Of a stretch of DNA of 64,000 nt, positions 22,375 to 34,175 are shown in pieces. Source of the stretch: Excoecaria cochinchinensis (lineage: Eukaryota > Streptophyta > Magnoliopsida > Malpighiales > Euphorbiaceae); NCBI GenBank assembly GCA_947683425.1, contig CANTUQ010000101.1, forward strand, positions 25,195,001-25,259,000, read 5' to 3'. A program made the translations under genes and the position numbers. Numbering within the stretch: the stretch's first letter is position 1; every line of letters starts with the position of its first letter. The notes beneath the pieces were generated by a model that saw only the letters and a program-made list of their open reading frames with translations, ran no database searches and had not been told where the DNA came from.

Positions 22375-24132
22375 TCATTCGTCCTCTAAGGTAATGGTCA
22401 CCGCTGCAATTTCAACGCGGTTCTCAAAATAGGGCTTTAATCGATGACCATTTACCTTAAACTCCGCACTCACAGGGTGCTTTCGGATCGTGATAGTTCC
22501 GAAATCAGTCACACTTACAACTTCAAATGGTCCCGTCCATCGCGACTTCAATTTTCCAGGAAATAACCTTAATCGACTGTTATATAAAAGAACTTTCATA
22601 CCTGGAGTGAATTCCTTCCTGACCAATTTCTTGTCGTGCCATTTCTTTGTATTTTCCTTATACTTCTCTGCTTGTTGATATGACCAAAATCGTATTTCTT
22701 CCAACTCATTCATCTGGAGAAGTCTCTTCTCACCTGCACTCTTAACATCAAAATTCAGAAATTTGGTTGCCCAATAAGCCTTGTGTTTTAGTTCGACAGG
22801 GAGATGGCACGACTTACCATAGACAAGCTTAAATGGGGATAATCCTATAGGTGTTTTGAATGCAGTTCTATAGGCCCACAAAGCTTCATCCAACCTCAAA
22901 TACCAATCCTTTCTAGATGAATTTACAGTTTTCTCTAGGATCGATTTGGGTTCTCTATTAGATACCTCAACTTGTCCATTAGCTTGAGCGTGATATGGGG
23001 TGGTGATTTTGTGCCTCACACCAAATTTTTTCAATAGGGCAGTAAATTGATGATTGACAAAATGCTTGCCCCCATCACTGATTATGGCCTTTGGTGTGCC
23101 GAACCTAGTGAAAATGTTCCTCCTAAGGAATTCTAGCACAATTTTTGCATCACAAGTTTTAGTAGCTATGGCCTCTACCCACTTACTCACATAATCCACA
23201 GCCACTAATATATACTCAAATCCAAAGGATATCGGGAAGGGCCCCATAAAATCTATCCCCCATACATCAAACAATTCTACTTCAAGCACATTAGTTAACG
23301 GCATCTCATCTCTCTTGGAAATATTGCCTACCCTTTGGCACCTATTACATATTTTCATAAAAACCTGGACATCCCTAAACATAGTATAAAAACCAGAAGA
23401 TAAAATTTTTGATACCGTTCTATTTGGCCCATGGTGCCCACCGGCTTCCCCACTGTGACATGCCTTGATGATCTCACCCGTCTCTTCATCTGAGACACAC
23501 CTTCTCAGCACTTGATCAGCACACAAACGGAATAGGTAGGAGTCATCCCAGATGTAATATTTGGCATCAGCTTGCAGCTTCTTCCTTTGCTGCCACGTGA
23601 AGTCCTTTGGCATAAATCCTCCTGCAAGAAAATTAGCTATATCAGCAAACCAGGGGACAGAAAGTTCCTTTGCAAATAGAGCGCATATATGTTCATCAGG
23701 GAATAAATCTAAAATCTCCCCTTTCTCAATGTGTTTATTCTCCAGTCTTGACAAGTGATCCGCTACAAAATTCTCCGCTCCCTTTTTATCTTTGATTTCT
23801 AAGTCAAATTCTTGCAATAGGAGTACCCATCTGATCAATCTTGGCTTAGATTCCTTTTTGGCAAACAAATGTCTCAAAGCCGCATGGTCCGACCACACCA
23901 CAATTTTTGTACCCAGCAAATACGGTCTGAACTTCTCAAAAGCACACACAATTGCAAGAAGTTCTTTCTCAGTTGTGGTGTAGTTAACTTGAGCTCCTGT
24001 CAAAATATGACTTGCATAGTAAACCGCACAAAATACCTTATCCCGCCGCTGTCCAAGCACTGCCCCAACTGCAAAGTCACTAGCGTCACACATTAATTCA
24101 AATGGCAAATTCCGATCCGGAGATATAATCAC
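22375..24132 (-). pseudogene. Athila-A RNase H and integrase
   Basis: A 585-codon open frame carries RNase H (FELMCDASDFAVGAVLGQRR, YTTTEKELLAIV, VWSDHAALRHLF). Next comes an HHCC zinc finger (HSGEAGGHHG...CNRCQRVG). The integrase core has WGIDFMGPF (near 23254), IISDGGKHF (near 23070) and GQVEVSNRE (near 22960), giving the D, D and E. A C-terminal GPFEVVSVTDFGTITI segment and the HRLKPYF end follow. It would remove RNA from hybrids and insert cDNA. The frame is intact by itself but is cut off from RT by a TAA at 24133-24135, so it could only be made by readthrough. Confidence 0.92.
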
Positions 24133-25148
24133 CGGGGTTGAAATGAGCCTTTACTTCAAAGTTTCAAAAGCTAGCATGCATTCACTATCAAAATTAAAAA
24201 CAGCATCTTTCATAAGCAAATTGGACAAAAGCTTAGCAATTTTCGAAAAATCTTTGATAAAACGGCGGTAAAATCCTACATGTCCTAAGAAACTTCTAAT
24301 GCCTTTCACACTAGTTGGGGGTGGTAACTTCTCTATTACCTCTACCTTGGCTTTGTCAACCTCTATCCCCTTCTCAGAATTTTTGTACCCAAGCACAATG
24401 CCTTCTCTCACCATTAAATGGCACTTTTCCCAATTTAGTACTAAATTAGTTTCCTTACACCTCTTTAGCACCAAATTCAGATGCCTTAAACAGCTCTCAA
24501 AATCACTCCCATAGATGGTGAATTCATCCATAAATACCTCCATAAATTTTTCTATGAAGTCATGAAATATCGCCATCATGCACCGCTGAAATGTAGCCGG
24601 TGCATTGCACAACCCGAAGGACATTCTCCTATATGCAAATGTGCCATAAGGGCAGGTGAAGGTTATTTTCTCTTGATCTTCAAGGGCTATAGGGATTTGC
24701 AAATATCCAGAGTACCCATCTAAAAAGCAATAAAACCTATTTCCTACTAACCTTTCCAACATTTGATCAATAAATGGCAATGGGAAATGATCTTTTCTGG
24801 TGGCATTATTTAATCTTCTATAATCGATACAGACTCTCCAACCCGTAACTGTATGAGTAGGAATTAACTCATCTAGCTCATTCCTTACCACTGTCATCCC
24901 CCCTTTCTTGGGGACACATTGCACTGGACTAACCCATCTGCTGTCGGAAATAGGATAGATTATACCTGAATCAAGGAGCTTAAGTACTTCCTTCTTTACC
25001 ACTTCTTGCATGGCTGGGTTAAGTCTCCTTTGTGGCTGAGCTACTAGTTTGCATTCTTCCTCCATGAGGATCCGGTGGGTGCAGTAGCTTGGATTTATCC
25101 CCTTTAAGTCTGATGTTTCCCATCCAATAGCTTCCTTGTGTTTTTTTC
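24133..25148 (-). pseudogene. Athila-A reverse transcriptase
   Basis: The frame contains the RT fingers and palm (KLLDSGIIYPISDSRWVSPV, CIDYRRLNNATRKDHFPLPF, DGYSGYLQIPI, TFTCPYGTFAYRRMSFGLCNAPATFQRCM). The catalytic box should read FMDD but reads FMDE (Glu codon at 24523-24525), which removes a metal-binding aspartate. The thumb and connection follow (FLGHVGFYRRFIKDFSKIA). It is joined to gag-protease only through a frameshift near 25143-25149 and ends in a stop at 24133-24135. Family placement is Athila/Tat; the enzyme is predicted dead. Confidence 0.92.
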
Positions 25149-27877
25149 AGTACCTCCAGCAACATTTTCTCCTCATCACCTGACAACAAAAAAGAAATGA
25201 TTATCGGTTTTTTTTCATTCTCCAGAAATACATATTTTAAATGAGAAGGAAGAGGTTTAAGTTCAGAATTTGACTCTCCCTTTTTTGGATCAAGTTCTTC
25301 TTGTTGTTCTTCCTCTACAACTACTATCGCTTTTCTTTCCATCTCGTCTTCTAATTTGTCATCATCCAATGAATGCACCACAATTTCTTCTAGTGGATCA
25401 GCTACCAACACATTTTCCTGAGTTTCCTCCACACATTTATCTACTGCATCCACAAAATAAATAGATTCCTCCATATCGTTCAATGGATATTTTTGAGCTT
25501 TATTCATATCCACCACTAGCTTTTCATCATTGAATCGTAAGGTAACAATTTGACCATGTACATCAATCAAAGCCTTTGTTGTGTTCAAAAATGGCCTCCC
25601 CATTATAAGTGGTATCTTATGGTCTTCCTCCATCTCCATTACTACAAAATCCACCGGGAAAATGAATTTTCCCACTTTCACTAGCAAATCCTCTATCACC
25701 CCCTTAGGTCTTCTTACTGATCTATCTGCAAGTTGGAGCCTCATGTCCGTCTCCTTAAGCTCCCCAAGACTAAGTTTTCTGCAAATAGAATATGGCATCA
25801 GATTTATGCTAGCACCTAAATCACATAGAGCACTCTCATAAAAATTTTCTCCAATTTCACATGGTAACGTAAAACTACCTGGATCCTCCAATTTTTCAGG
25901 AATCTTATTCATTATTAAAGCTCTACAATTTTCTGTAAGTTGCACGGTTCCATGCCCTTCTAATTTCTTTTTATTTGAGCACAATTCTTTCATAAATTTT
26001 GCATAATTGGGCATGTGAGCTAAGGCCTCTGCAAATGGTAGGTTAATGTGCAGTTTCTTAAACATTTCTAAAAATCTAGCCAATTGCTCATTTTTCTTTT
26101 CCTTTCTGGCCACAACAGGAAATGGCAACCTATTAATATCAAGATCCTCTGCTCTGGGATTCACCAGACTTTTACCTTTATCAACTGTAGAAGCATTTTC
26201 ATTTACTTCTAACATAGAGTTAGAATTACTTACCTTTTGTGTAGGCTCCCCCTTACCTGAAGATGATGAAGATGTTTTACCTTGGTCCTTGCTTTGTGTT
26301 GCCTCCTTGCCACTCCTCAATGTAATTGCCTTTGCCTCTTCCTTGGGATTACGATCCACATTTGAAGGAAAAGTTCTTGGTTGTCTATTCGACATTGAAG
26401 TTGCAAGTTGGCCCAATTGTGTTTCCAAGTTCCTCATGGACGCATCTTGATTTCGGTTCCATTGTTCTTGGGATTTCCATCTTGCTTCTTGATTTGCCAT
26501 AAATTGTTGCTGGCTGATCACAAACTGTTGTTGACTATTCATGAAGCTAGCCAATATATCTTCCAAATTTAGCTTCTTTTCTTGTACAGGTGGCCTTGGT
26601 TGATAATCCGGTGGGTGATAAGCTTGAGAATGGGATTGGTTTGGGCCTTGCCCTTGATGATATGGTGGATAAGGGTTTTGATCATTATTGGAGGGTTGCA
26701 GTTGGTATGACTGGTTGTTTTGGTTGAAAGGGGCTCTTGGTTGTGGTTGGGAAGATGAAGCATTCTGATTTCCATCCCTCCAAGAGAAGTTAGGGTGGTT
26801 CCTCCAACCTGGATTATAGGTGTTACTGTAAGGGTCATTCCTGCGGTAGTCTCCTACAGTATTTACATCTCCCATTGCTCCACCTTCTTGACTATATTGA
26901 CCGCTTTCATACTGCCCACTCTCTTGAGAGACTGAGGACACATTTTGAACCTTTAATCCACTCATCTCCTTCTGCATTGATTCTATTTGTGCCTTCAGCA
27001 TTGATACTTCATCCACATTATGTATTCCTTGCCTTTTTGGAATTGCTCTAGGAGCAGCCCATTGAGCATCATTTGCTGCCATCTCATCCAACATAAGAAA
27101 AGCTTCTTCTGGCAGCCTATTTAAAAATGAACCTCCTGATGATGCATCCAAAAGTGACCTTGTCTGTGGGGTGACTCCAGCATAAAATAAAGTCATCAAT
27201 TGATGTACAGCTATCTCGTGATGCGGACAGCTTCTCAATAATCTCCTAAATCTCTCCCAAGCCTCATGGAAAGGCTCTTCATTCATTTGAGCAAAACCCA
27301 TAATACTGTTACGAATTCTTGCAGTCTTGGTGGGAGGGAAAAATCTCGTTAAGAATTTCTCTTGTAATTGCTCCCATGATCTTATTGATTGACTTGGTAA
27401 CATCTGCAATCAATCCCTTGCTTTTTCAATCAAAGTAAATGGGAACAATTTCAACCTTACTGCGTCAGAAGTGACACCCGATATCTGAACTGTGTCACTG
27501 ACCTCCAAAAATATATCTAAATGCTGTGCAGGATCCTCCAATTCTGATCCTGAAAACTGGTTTCTTTGTACTATAGTAATGGTTGCTGGTTTAACTTCAA
27601 ACTGCATTCCCCTAGGCAACACAATTGTCCTGTGATCCTCATTCCACCTTGGTACAGCATAGTCTCTTATTGTCCTCTGCCTTGGGACTTCTTCTCCATA
27701 ATTACCCGGCATCTCTTCTTATGCTCGTGGCACTTGTTCGTTCTCGGGAGGAAATTCATCAATAGGGAGAGGATCGTTTTCCATATTGTTATCTCTGTTG
27801 GCTCTCCTGCGTTGATGCAAAGTTCTCTCGATCTTAGGGTCGTAGGGTGATACTTTTTCTTGCCTTAATCTGCTCAT
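25149..27877 (-). pseudogene. Athila-A gag and aspartic protease
   Basis: The likely start is the ATG at 27877 (MSRLRQEKVSPYDPK). The gag domain has SWEQLQEKFLTRFFPPTKT and EAWERFRRLLRSCPHHE at about 27240-27375. A long Gln/Asn/Pro/Tyr-rich linker spans about 26560-26900. The protease has ALCDLGASINLMPYS, with the catalytic Asp near 25820. Lesions are a TAA at 27719-27721, a TGA replacing a conserved Trp near 27406, and an extra A in an A-run (7 instead of 6, minus strand) near 25143-25149 that shifts the frame out of RT. No CCHC zinc knuckle is evident. Gag would package element RNA and protease would mature the polyprotein. Confidence 0.9.
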
Positions 27878-27969
27878 ACACCACAACTACCTGAAAAGAA
27901 TAAAAAATAATAAAATCAGAAAAATAAAAATACATACAAATAAGAATCAAAACTTACTAACAACGTCAC

Positions 27970-27987
27970 TCCCCGGCAACGGTGCCA
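27970..27987 (-). other. primer binding site of Athila-A (tRNA-Asp type)
   Basis: The plus strand reads tccccggcaacggtgcca, which matches the 3' end of plant tRNA-Asp (...ccccggcaacggcgcca) with one mismatch. It lies 6 bp inside the 5' LTR, the expected position for minus-strand priming, and agrees with the tRNA-Asp primers known for Athila elements. Confidence 0.85.
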
Positions 27988-27993
27988 AAAACT

Positions 27994-29576
27994 TGACGCA
28001 ATCTCAGCAACTGTACTGAATCGGCAAGTAATATAGTGATGTATAATTAAGACCACAAGTTATTGAACCCAAGGGACTGAGTTGCGTAAATTTTAGCAAT
28101 TAAATGTATACTAAAGAATTCCCAATTGTTTGATGTGATGAATTATTTAAGGTAAAAATTAAGGACTGTAATTGATAAAATAACTAATTCAAGAATATTA
28201 AAAGACTCAATACCAGTACAGATTTGATGAAATAACTAAAAGATCTTGCCAAGGAATACCCATCCTCCCCAATAATGCCATGTAAATACTCAAACTCATC
28301 AATCATATATGCAAATCAGTGAACAACCTAGCCTATACCATAGCCTGCCTTTCGGATCCAGCTTCTCTAACACATGTACTTACCATCCCGGATTCAGCAT
28401 ATTTTAGCATCAAAACAGGTCTTAAGTCCTAAGCTTAGATGATCCTACCATCCCGGATTCAGATATCAAAACTCAATTATCTTCTATAATTCTGAACCTA
28501 TTAAAATAGAGATCCACATATTTGACTACCATCCCGGATTCATCAAATTAATGAAAATCGATAGAAATAGAACAGAGTATGTGTAAGTTCATGAAATGAA
28601 TACAATCAAAGATTATCACAGTAGATCAATCTTAAACTCGCATTAAATTCAATAACAAACAGATCTACTAAGAGAAGATAAAACTGAAGCATATGCATAA
28701 ATCAATCCACACAAGCATTCACATGGTTATTGGGGATTCAAGGCATCCCCTAACAAGAAAAATAACTACTCACTTATGATTGAATTAAAAACTGAAGTAA
28801 ATAGAGAGAAATTGATATTACCCATTTTAGATCCGAAAATGAAATTCTTACAATAATAAAATTGATGTTCTTCCCATTCAATCTGTTCTCAAGACTTCAA
28901 AAATAAATAATAACCTCCCACAATCTCTGATTATTCCCCCAGATTAAATAACAATAGCTTAAATTAATTCTAAAAATATATGAAAAATCTCAACTTAAGT
29001 TGCAGAGAAAATAAATCTGACTTCCGTTCCCAAAAAGATCCATTTTTTTCCTCTAATGTCTAACTTCAGTCCCTAAATAACCGTTCAAAGTCAAAAGGTG
29101 GCCTAAAAGTCTTCGATTTTGTGCAGATCTTGTTTACATGCAGGTTACACGGCGGTATGAGAATTCCTCACCGCCGTGTAAATGGCCTCTGGTCAACAAT
29201 CTTGAATTTTTGTTCCCCTTGTCAAACGCCGCAAATCTTGGTAAATCACGCCTTACACGGCGGTATGAGAATACCTTACCGTCATGTAACTTCATACGTA
29301 AACCATATTTCCCGATATACACGGCGGTATGGGAGTTCCTTACCGCCGTGTAATGTTCTTTTGCTTGAACTCCTCCTTTTTATTGTACACGGCGGTATGA
29401 AACTTCCTCACCGCCGTGTAAGCCACCTAAAACACCAAAAACAACTTAAAAATTCACTTTAGTGTATCAAATAAAATCTAATAATATTTTAACAAAAACA
29501 CACTGAAATAGGAACTTCTCAACTCAAAAGTAAGCTAAAAATTCATATAAAAACAACATACATTTTGAACTTATCA
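27994..29576 (-). repeat. 5' LTR of Athila-A
   Basis: This 1,583-bp repeat runs from tgacgcaatc to gaacttatca and pairs with the LTR at 16371-17955. It carries the same four palindromic units at 29145-29181, 29253-29289, 29318-29352 and 29386-29420. It is followed by the AAGTG duplication at 29577-29581. Confidence 0.95.
29145..29420. repeat. four palindromic acacggcggtatg units in the Athila-A 5' LTR
   Basis: Same spacing as in the other LTR. Differences between the LTR copies fall in both arm and spacer: unit 1 has cctcaccgcc here against cctgaccgcc, and unit 2 has gtcatgtaac here against gtcgtgtaac. Confidence 0.92.
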
Positions 29577-30225
29577 AAGTGCAAAGATGTGAAAAGTGAG
29601 ATGAACAAATTAAGCTTTTCTCTTAAGAGGTAGAAATTCTTTCTAACTTTTCTCTAAACTTCTAATGAGTGAAAAATCATGTATTTATACTAAAAAAAAA
29701 TCAATTTTAGGTGTTTGAAACCCAAATTAGTTGTTTCTAATTGTTGGAGGGAAAACAGAAAAGACATACTAGAACTAGCCATTATTTTTGTCCTATAGTG
29801 AAATTCTGAGTTTTATCCAAAAATCTGATACTTACGAAAATTCAATTAGAAAATTGATGCAGTCAGAAATTTATTTTCTAGAGAACCATTTTCTGACGAA
29901 AATTAATTTTGATCAAAAGTTTATTTTCTGACTTAAAAATATTTTTATGCAATTTTAAAACTATAATGTGTATGCATGAGTGAGAGCAATTTGCTTCAAT
30001 TTGATTTTACATTTTAATATCCTAATTCCTAACAAACTAAGGCATCTCACCAAATTGTCTTCTTAAGTTCATACTTGAAATATGTTGATCTCTAGAATTT
30101 TGATATTTCTCATTAGAAATATATATAGAAAAGTTCCTGCAGAAATTACTTTAGAAAAAAAATTCACAATAGAGTTTATTTAAAGTTTGATTATCATTAA
30201 AATTAGGATATGGCTTTGAGTCAAT
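29577..30225 (-). repeat. 5' LTR of Copia-A, part 2
   Basis: It resumes with aagtgcaaagatgtgaaaag, which matches the 3' LTR at about 6085, and continues to ...atggctttgagtcaa. The expected TGTTAGCTC terminus (minus strand) is degraded to ttgactc, next to a microsatellite. With 15777-16370 it gives an LTR of about 1.24 kb. Confidence 0.85.
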
Positions 30226-30241
30226 ATAATAATCATCATCA

Positions 30242-30990
<749 letters not shown>

Positions 30991-30992
30991 AG

Positions 30993-31231
30993 GTTAGAAA
31001 AGTTCTTGCAGAAATTACTTTAGAAAAGAATTCACAATAAAGTTTATTTAAGATTTGATGATCGTCAAAATTAGGATGTAGCTTTGAGCTAACAATCTCT
31101 CCCTTTTTGATGATGATAAAATGTTAATAAACTTCACTTAGTAATCTATTTAAGTTAGTCTAAAAAACTCCCCATGAATATGTGCATGGGGTATTTACAG
31201 AGAAAAACATAACTAAAAGGCTTAGAAATCT
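30993..31231 (-). mobile_element. Copia fragment: inverted LTR start and internal tail
   Basis: This reads on the minus strand. 31094 down to 30993 is the first 100 bp of a Sirevirus-like LTR (TGTTAGCTCAAAGC...). 31095-31110 is its polypurine tract and 31111-31231 is the adjoining internal tail. It forms a head-to-head arrangement with Copia-C. Its far end joins a 19-bp stray piece and then Copia-B. Confidence 0.7.
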
Positions 31232-31362
31232 AAACTGGCATGTCTACTGAGGCTTAATCTCCTTGATTAATCCTATAAATAGATGATACTCTAGTAGCAA
31301 CTCCATTCAAGGAAAGACACTGTTCATCGTCCTCCAATATTTAGTAGTGAGAACTATCCTTT

Positions 31363-32300
31363 TTGAAAAGTCGTAATGAGGCATTTCATTCAATCGCTGC
31401 GCAAGACATGGACTGTTGGGATATCATTAAAGATAGATATGAGCCTCTCAGAAAGCAATCAACTGAAGCAGGAGCTTCTGACGCTGCTACTGTGTTAAAA
31501 ATTAGAAAAGAATTTTCTAAAGCAGAAAAAAACTGGTACAACTAAATTTTAAAGCAATGAGTATTTTGTTTGTCTCATTATAAACGAATGAGTTTAATAG
31601 AGTGTTTGGATGCGATACTACTAAAAAGATATGGGACAAACTACAAGCAGCTTATAAAGGTACAAATCAAGTTAAAGATACTAGGCTTTATGTTCTCATG
31701 GTTGATTATGAAAGATTCAAAATGAAACTAGAGGAATCAATTTCTGAGATAATTGAAAGGTATGTAAAATTAACCAATGATATTAAAGCACTTGGTAAAA
31801 AATTAGATGAGTATAATAAAATTGCAAAGCTTGTTAGAGGTCTCAATCTTAGGTGGGAATCAAAAGCCTCAATTCTATTAGATAAGGATATTAGCACATT
31901 TAATTTTGATAATATATGTGGATCCCTTATTTCATATGAGCTTTACATTAAGTCTCAAGATGCAGAAAAAAAGACAAGAAATTGAAGGCTATTGCACTCA
32001 AAGCAGAATTTGGAAGTGATTATTTTATAGGAGAAGATAAAATGGCATTAATCATCAAGAAATTCAAAAGGCTGTATAGAAAAGAAAAGAAATCCTATAA
32101 AAAATAGCATCAAAAATTTTCTCATCACAAGGCAGAATATTTCTCAAAATTTACTGGAGAAGTTATCTGCTATAAATGTAATAAATCAGGTCACATCAAA
32201 TCCAAGTGCTCAAATTTGAAAATAAAGGAGAAAAGATTTAAAAAGAAGGCTATGAAGGCTACGTAGAGTGATAGTGAAGAATCAAGCACAAGTGAAGCAG
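31363..32300 (+). pseudogene. Copia-B gag
   Basis: Gag fragments include SIAAQDMDCWDIIKDRYEPL, IWDKLQAAYKGTNQVKDTRL, MKLEESISEIIERYVKLTNDI, LVRGLNLRWESKASILLD and SYELYIKSQDAEK (31363-31985, two frames). An intact-looking CCHC knuckle CYKCNKSGHIKSKC follows near 32169-32210. Frame breaks occur at about 31545 and 31985. The middle section corresponds to the UBN2-type gag domain of Copia elements. Confidence 0.82.
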
Positions 32301-32974
32301 AATATGCAAACTCTGATGAAATTGGTCTGATGGCAATTTCTGATTGAGAAGAGCAAAATTCATCTTCTGATGTAGAGCTGAAAACTACAGCTGATGACTC
32401 AGAGAAATCTGAGATAAGTGATTCTGACTTCAATTCTGATGATAATGAATATGAAAAAAAATACTTGATTGTTTTGAAAAATTGCATCATAAATATTGCA
32501 TGCTTAAAAAGACGCATATTGAAATGAAAAAGAATTTTGATGCATTAAAATTATAACATGAAAATAATAAACAATCAAAAATTAAATTGAAAATTGATTA
32601 TTCTGATTTGCAAAGAAAATATTCATCTTTACATGAAAAATGCAATCTTAAAGAAAAAAAATTTGTGTGTACAATGGTAATGCTGTTGAAAATCTGAATA
32701 TAACATCTGTTCATGCAAGCTCATCAAAGAATTTTTATAAGAAGAATTATACCCAGAAAAAGGCTGATAAAGTTTCATCTGATGGTAAATTAGCAATTAA
32801 TTCTTCTGCTATATATTTTTACTGCTATAGAAAATGACATATATCAAAATTATGTTATTATAAGAAGAATGCTAATTCTGTCAAACATAAATGGGTGATT
32901 AAAAATTCTGGAACTATTATTGCTAACCATGAAGGATCCAAGAATGATTGGGTACTTAAAAATACATAAATTCA
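32301..32974 (+). pseudogene. Copia-B gag tail, decayed
   Basis: The Ser/Glu/Asp-rich and Lys-rich coiled-coil-like tail matches 14250-14830 of Copia-A in reverse. Many stops interrupt it. A second knuckle-like stretch near 32810-32860 (CYRK-HISKLCYYKK) is damaged. Confidence 0.6.
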
Positions 32975-34175
32975 TTGCAGATTTGCCTAAGGAGCGCCAA
33001 AACAGAAAAGTGGTACATGGGCAGTGGCTGTTCTAAGCATATAACATGGGACAAAACTAAATTTTCTAAATTGGTAAAATCTGAAGGTTGTTATGTCAGC
33101 TTTGGTGATAATAGAAAAGGAAAAATTATTGGTACTGGATCTATTAGTTCTAATCTAGTTATTGAAGATGTCTCTCTCGTTAAAGGTCTGAAATACAATT
33201 TACTAAGTATTAGTCAACTTTGCGACAAGAAAAGAAGAGTAATCTTTGAAATAGATCACTGTAGAGTTGAAGATGTAGAAACAGGAAAATTTGTTCTAAA
33301 GGGTCAAAGATATAAAAATAATTATTTAGTTAGACTAGAAGATATTAAGAAAAGTGAGGCTAAATGTCTTATTTCAAAGGAAGATTTAGGTATTTTGTGG
33401 CATAGAAAATTAGGCCATGTTAGTTTTCACATAATAGAAAAGCTGGTCAGAAAAGATTTAGTAAGTGAAATGCCAAAGATGAAGATTGATAAAGATCATG
33501 TATGCAAAGCATGTCAACTTGGGAAGCAAACTAGAAATTTTCATAAATTTAAAACTGGCATGTCTACTGAGAAGGCTTTAGAGCTTCTTCATATGGATTT
33601 ATTGGTCCAATAAATCCTTCTAGCAATCGTGAAAAATCGTAAGGATGATGTATTTAAGGCATTTAAGAAATTGAGTAAGAAGATTTAAAATAGAAAGGAA
33701 TACAAGATCACAAGTATAAGAAGTGATCATGGTGGAGAATTTGAAAATAAGAAATTTGAAGAATTATGTAGCAATTATGGAATCATTCACACCTTTTCTA
33801 CTTCAAGAACACCTCAGCAGAATGGTGTAGTTAAAAGCAAAAATAGAACTCTTCAGGAGATGGCCAGAACTATGCTGAACGAAAATAATTTACCTAAGTA
33901 TTTCTGGGCTGGGGCAATCAATATTGCATGCTACATTCGGAATAGAATTCTAATCATATCAGTGTTAGAAAAGATTTCATATGAGCTATGGAAAGGCAGA
34001 AAATCTAACATTAGCTATTTTCAATTATTTGGCTGTAAGTGCTTCATTTTTAATGATAAAAATAATTTAGCTAAATTTGATGCAAAATCTGATGAAGGCA
34101 TATTCTTACGATATTCCTTAAATTCTAAAGCATACAGAGTCTTTAAGAAAAGAACACGTAAAGTAGAGAAATAAA
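32975..34175 (+). pseudogene. Copia-B protease side and integrase
   Basis: WYMGSGCSKHI (Gly replaces the Asp of Copia-A's WYMDSGC) starts a pre-integrase region (GLKYNLLSISQLC). A GHVSFH...CKACQLGK zinc finger follows. The integrase core begins ELLHMDL, but about 90 bp is missing just after it relative to Copia-A, covering the NMVDDYIRYTWVLFLAHK region. It resumes with DDVFKAFKKLSKK, RSDHGGEFENKKF and QQNGVVKSKNRTL, where the catalytic Glu is replaced by Lys. The end ELWKGRKSNISYFQLFGCKCF is present. Confidence 0.85.

Larger units (their letters stand above)
16371..29576 (-). mobile_element. Athila-type Ty3/Gypsy retrotransposon ('Athila-A'), full length
   Basis: A complete 13,206-bp element with LTRs at both ends (16371-17955 and 27994-29576) is flanked by AAGTG duplications at 16366-16370 and 29577-29581. 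In transcription order it has the 5' LTR, a tRNA-Asp-type primer site, gag-protease, RT, RNase H-integrase, an ATHILA-type extra ORF, a long noncoding region and a polypurine tract. The two LTRs differ at about 30 positions by eye (near 2%), so it is fairly recent. Even so, several nonsense codons, a frameshift and an altered RT active site make this copy non-autonomous. It inserted into the 5' LTR of Copia-A. Confidence 0.95.

Noticed and set aside
22490..26450. Numerous plus-strand open frames across Athila-A pol
   Set aside because: Antisense shadows of the gag-pol frames.
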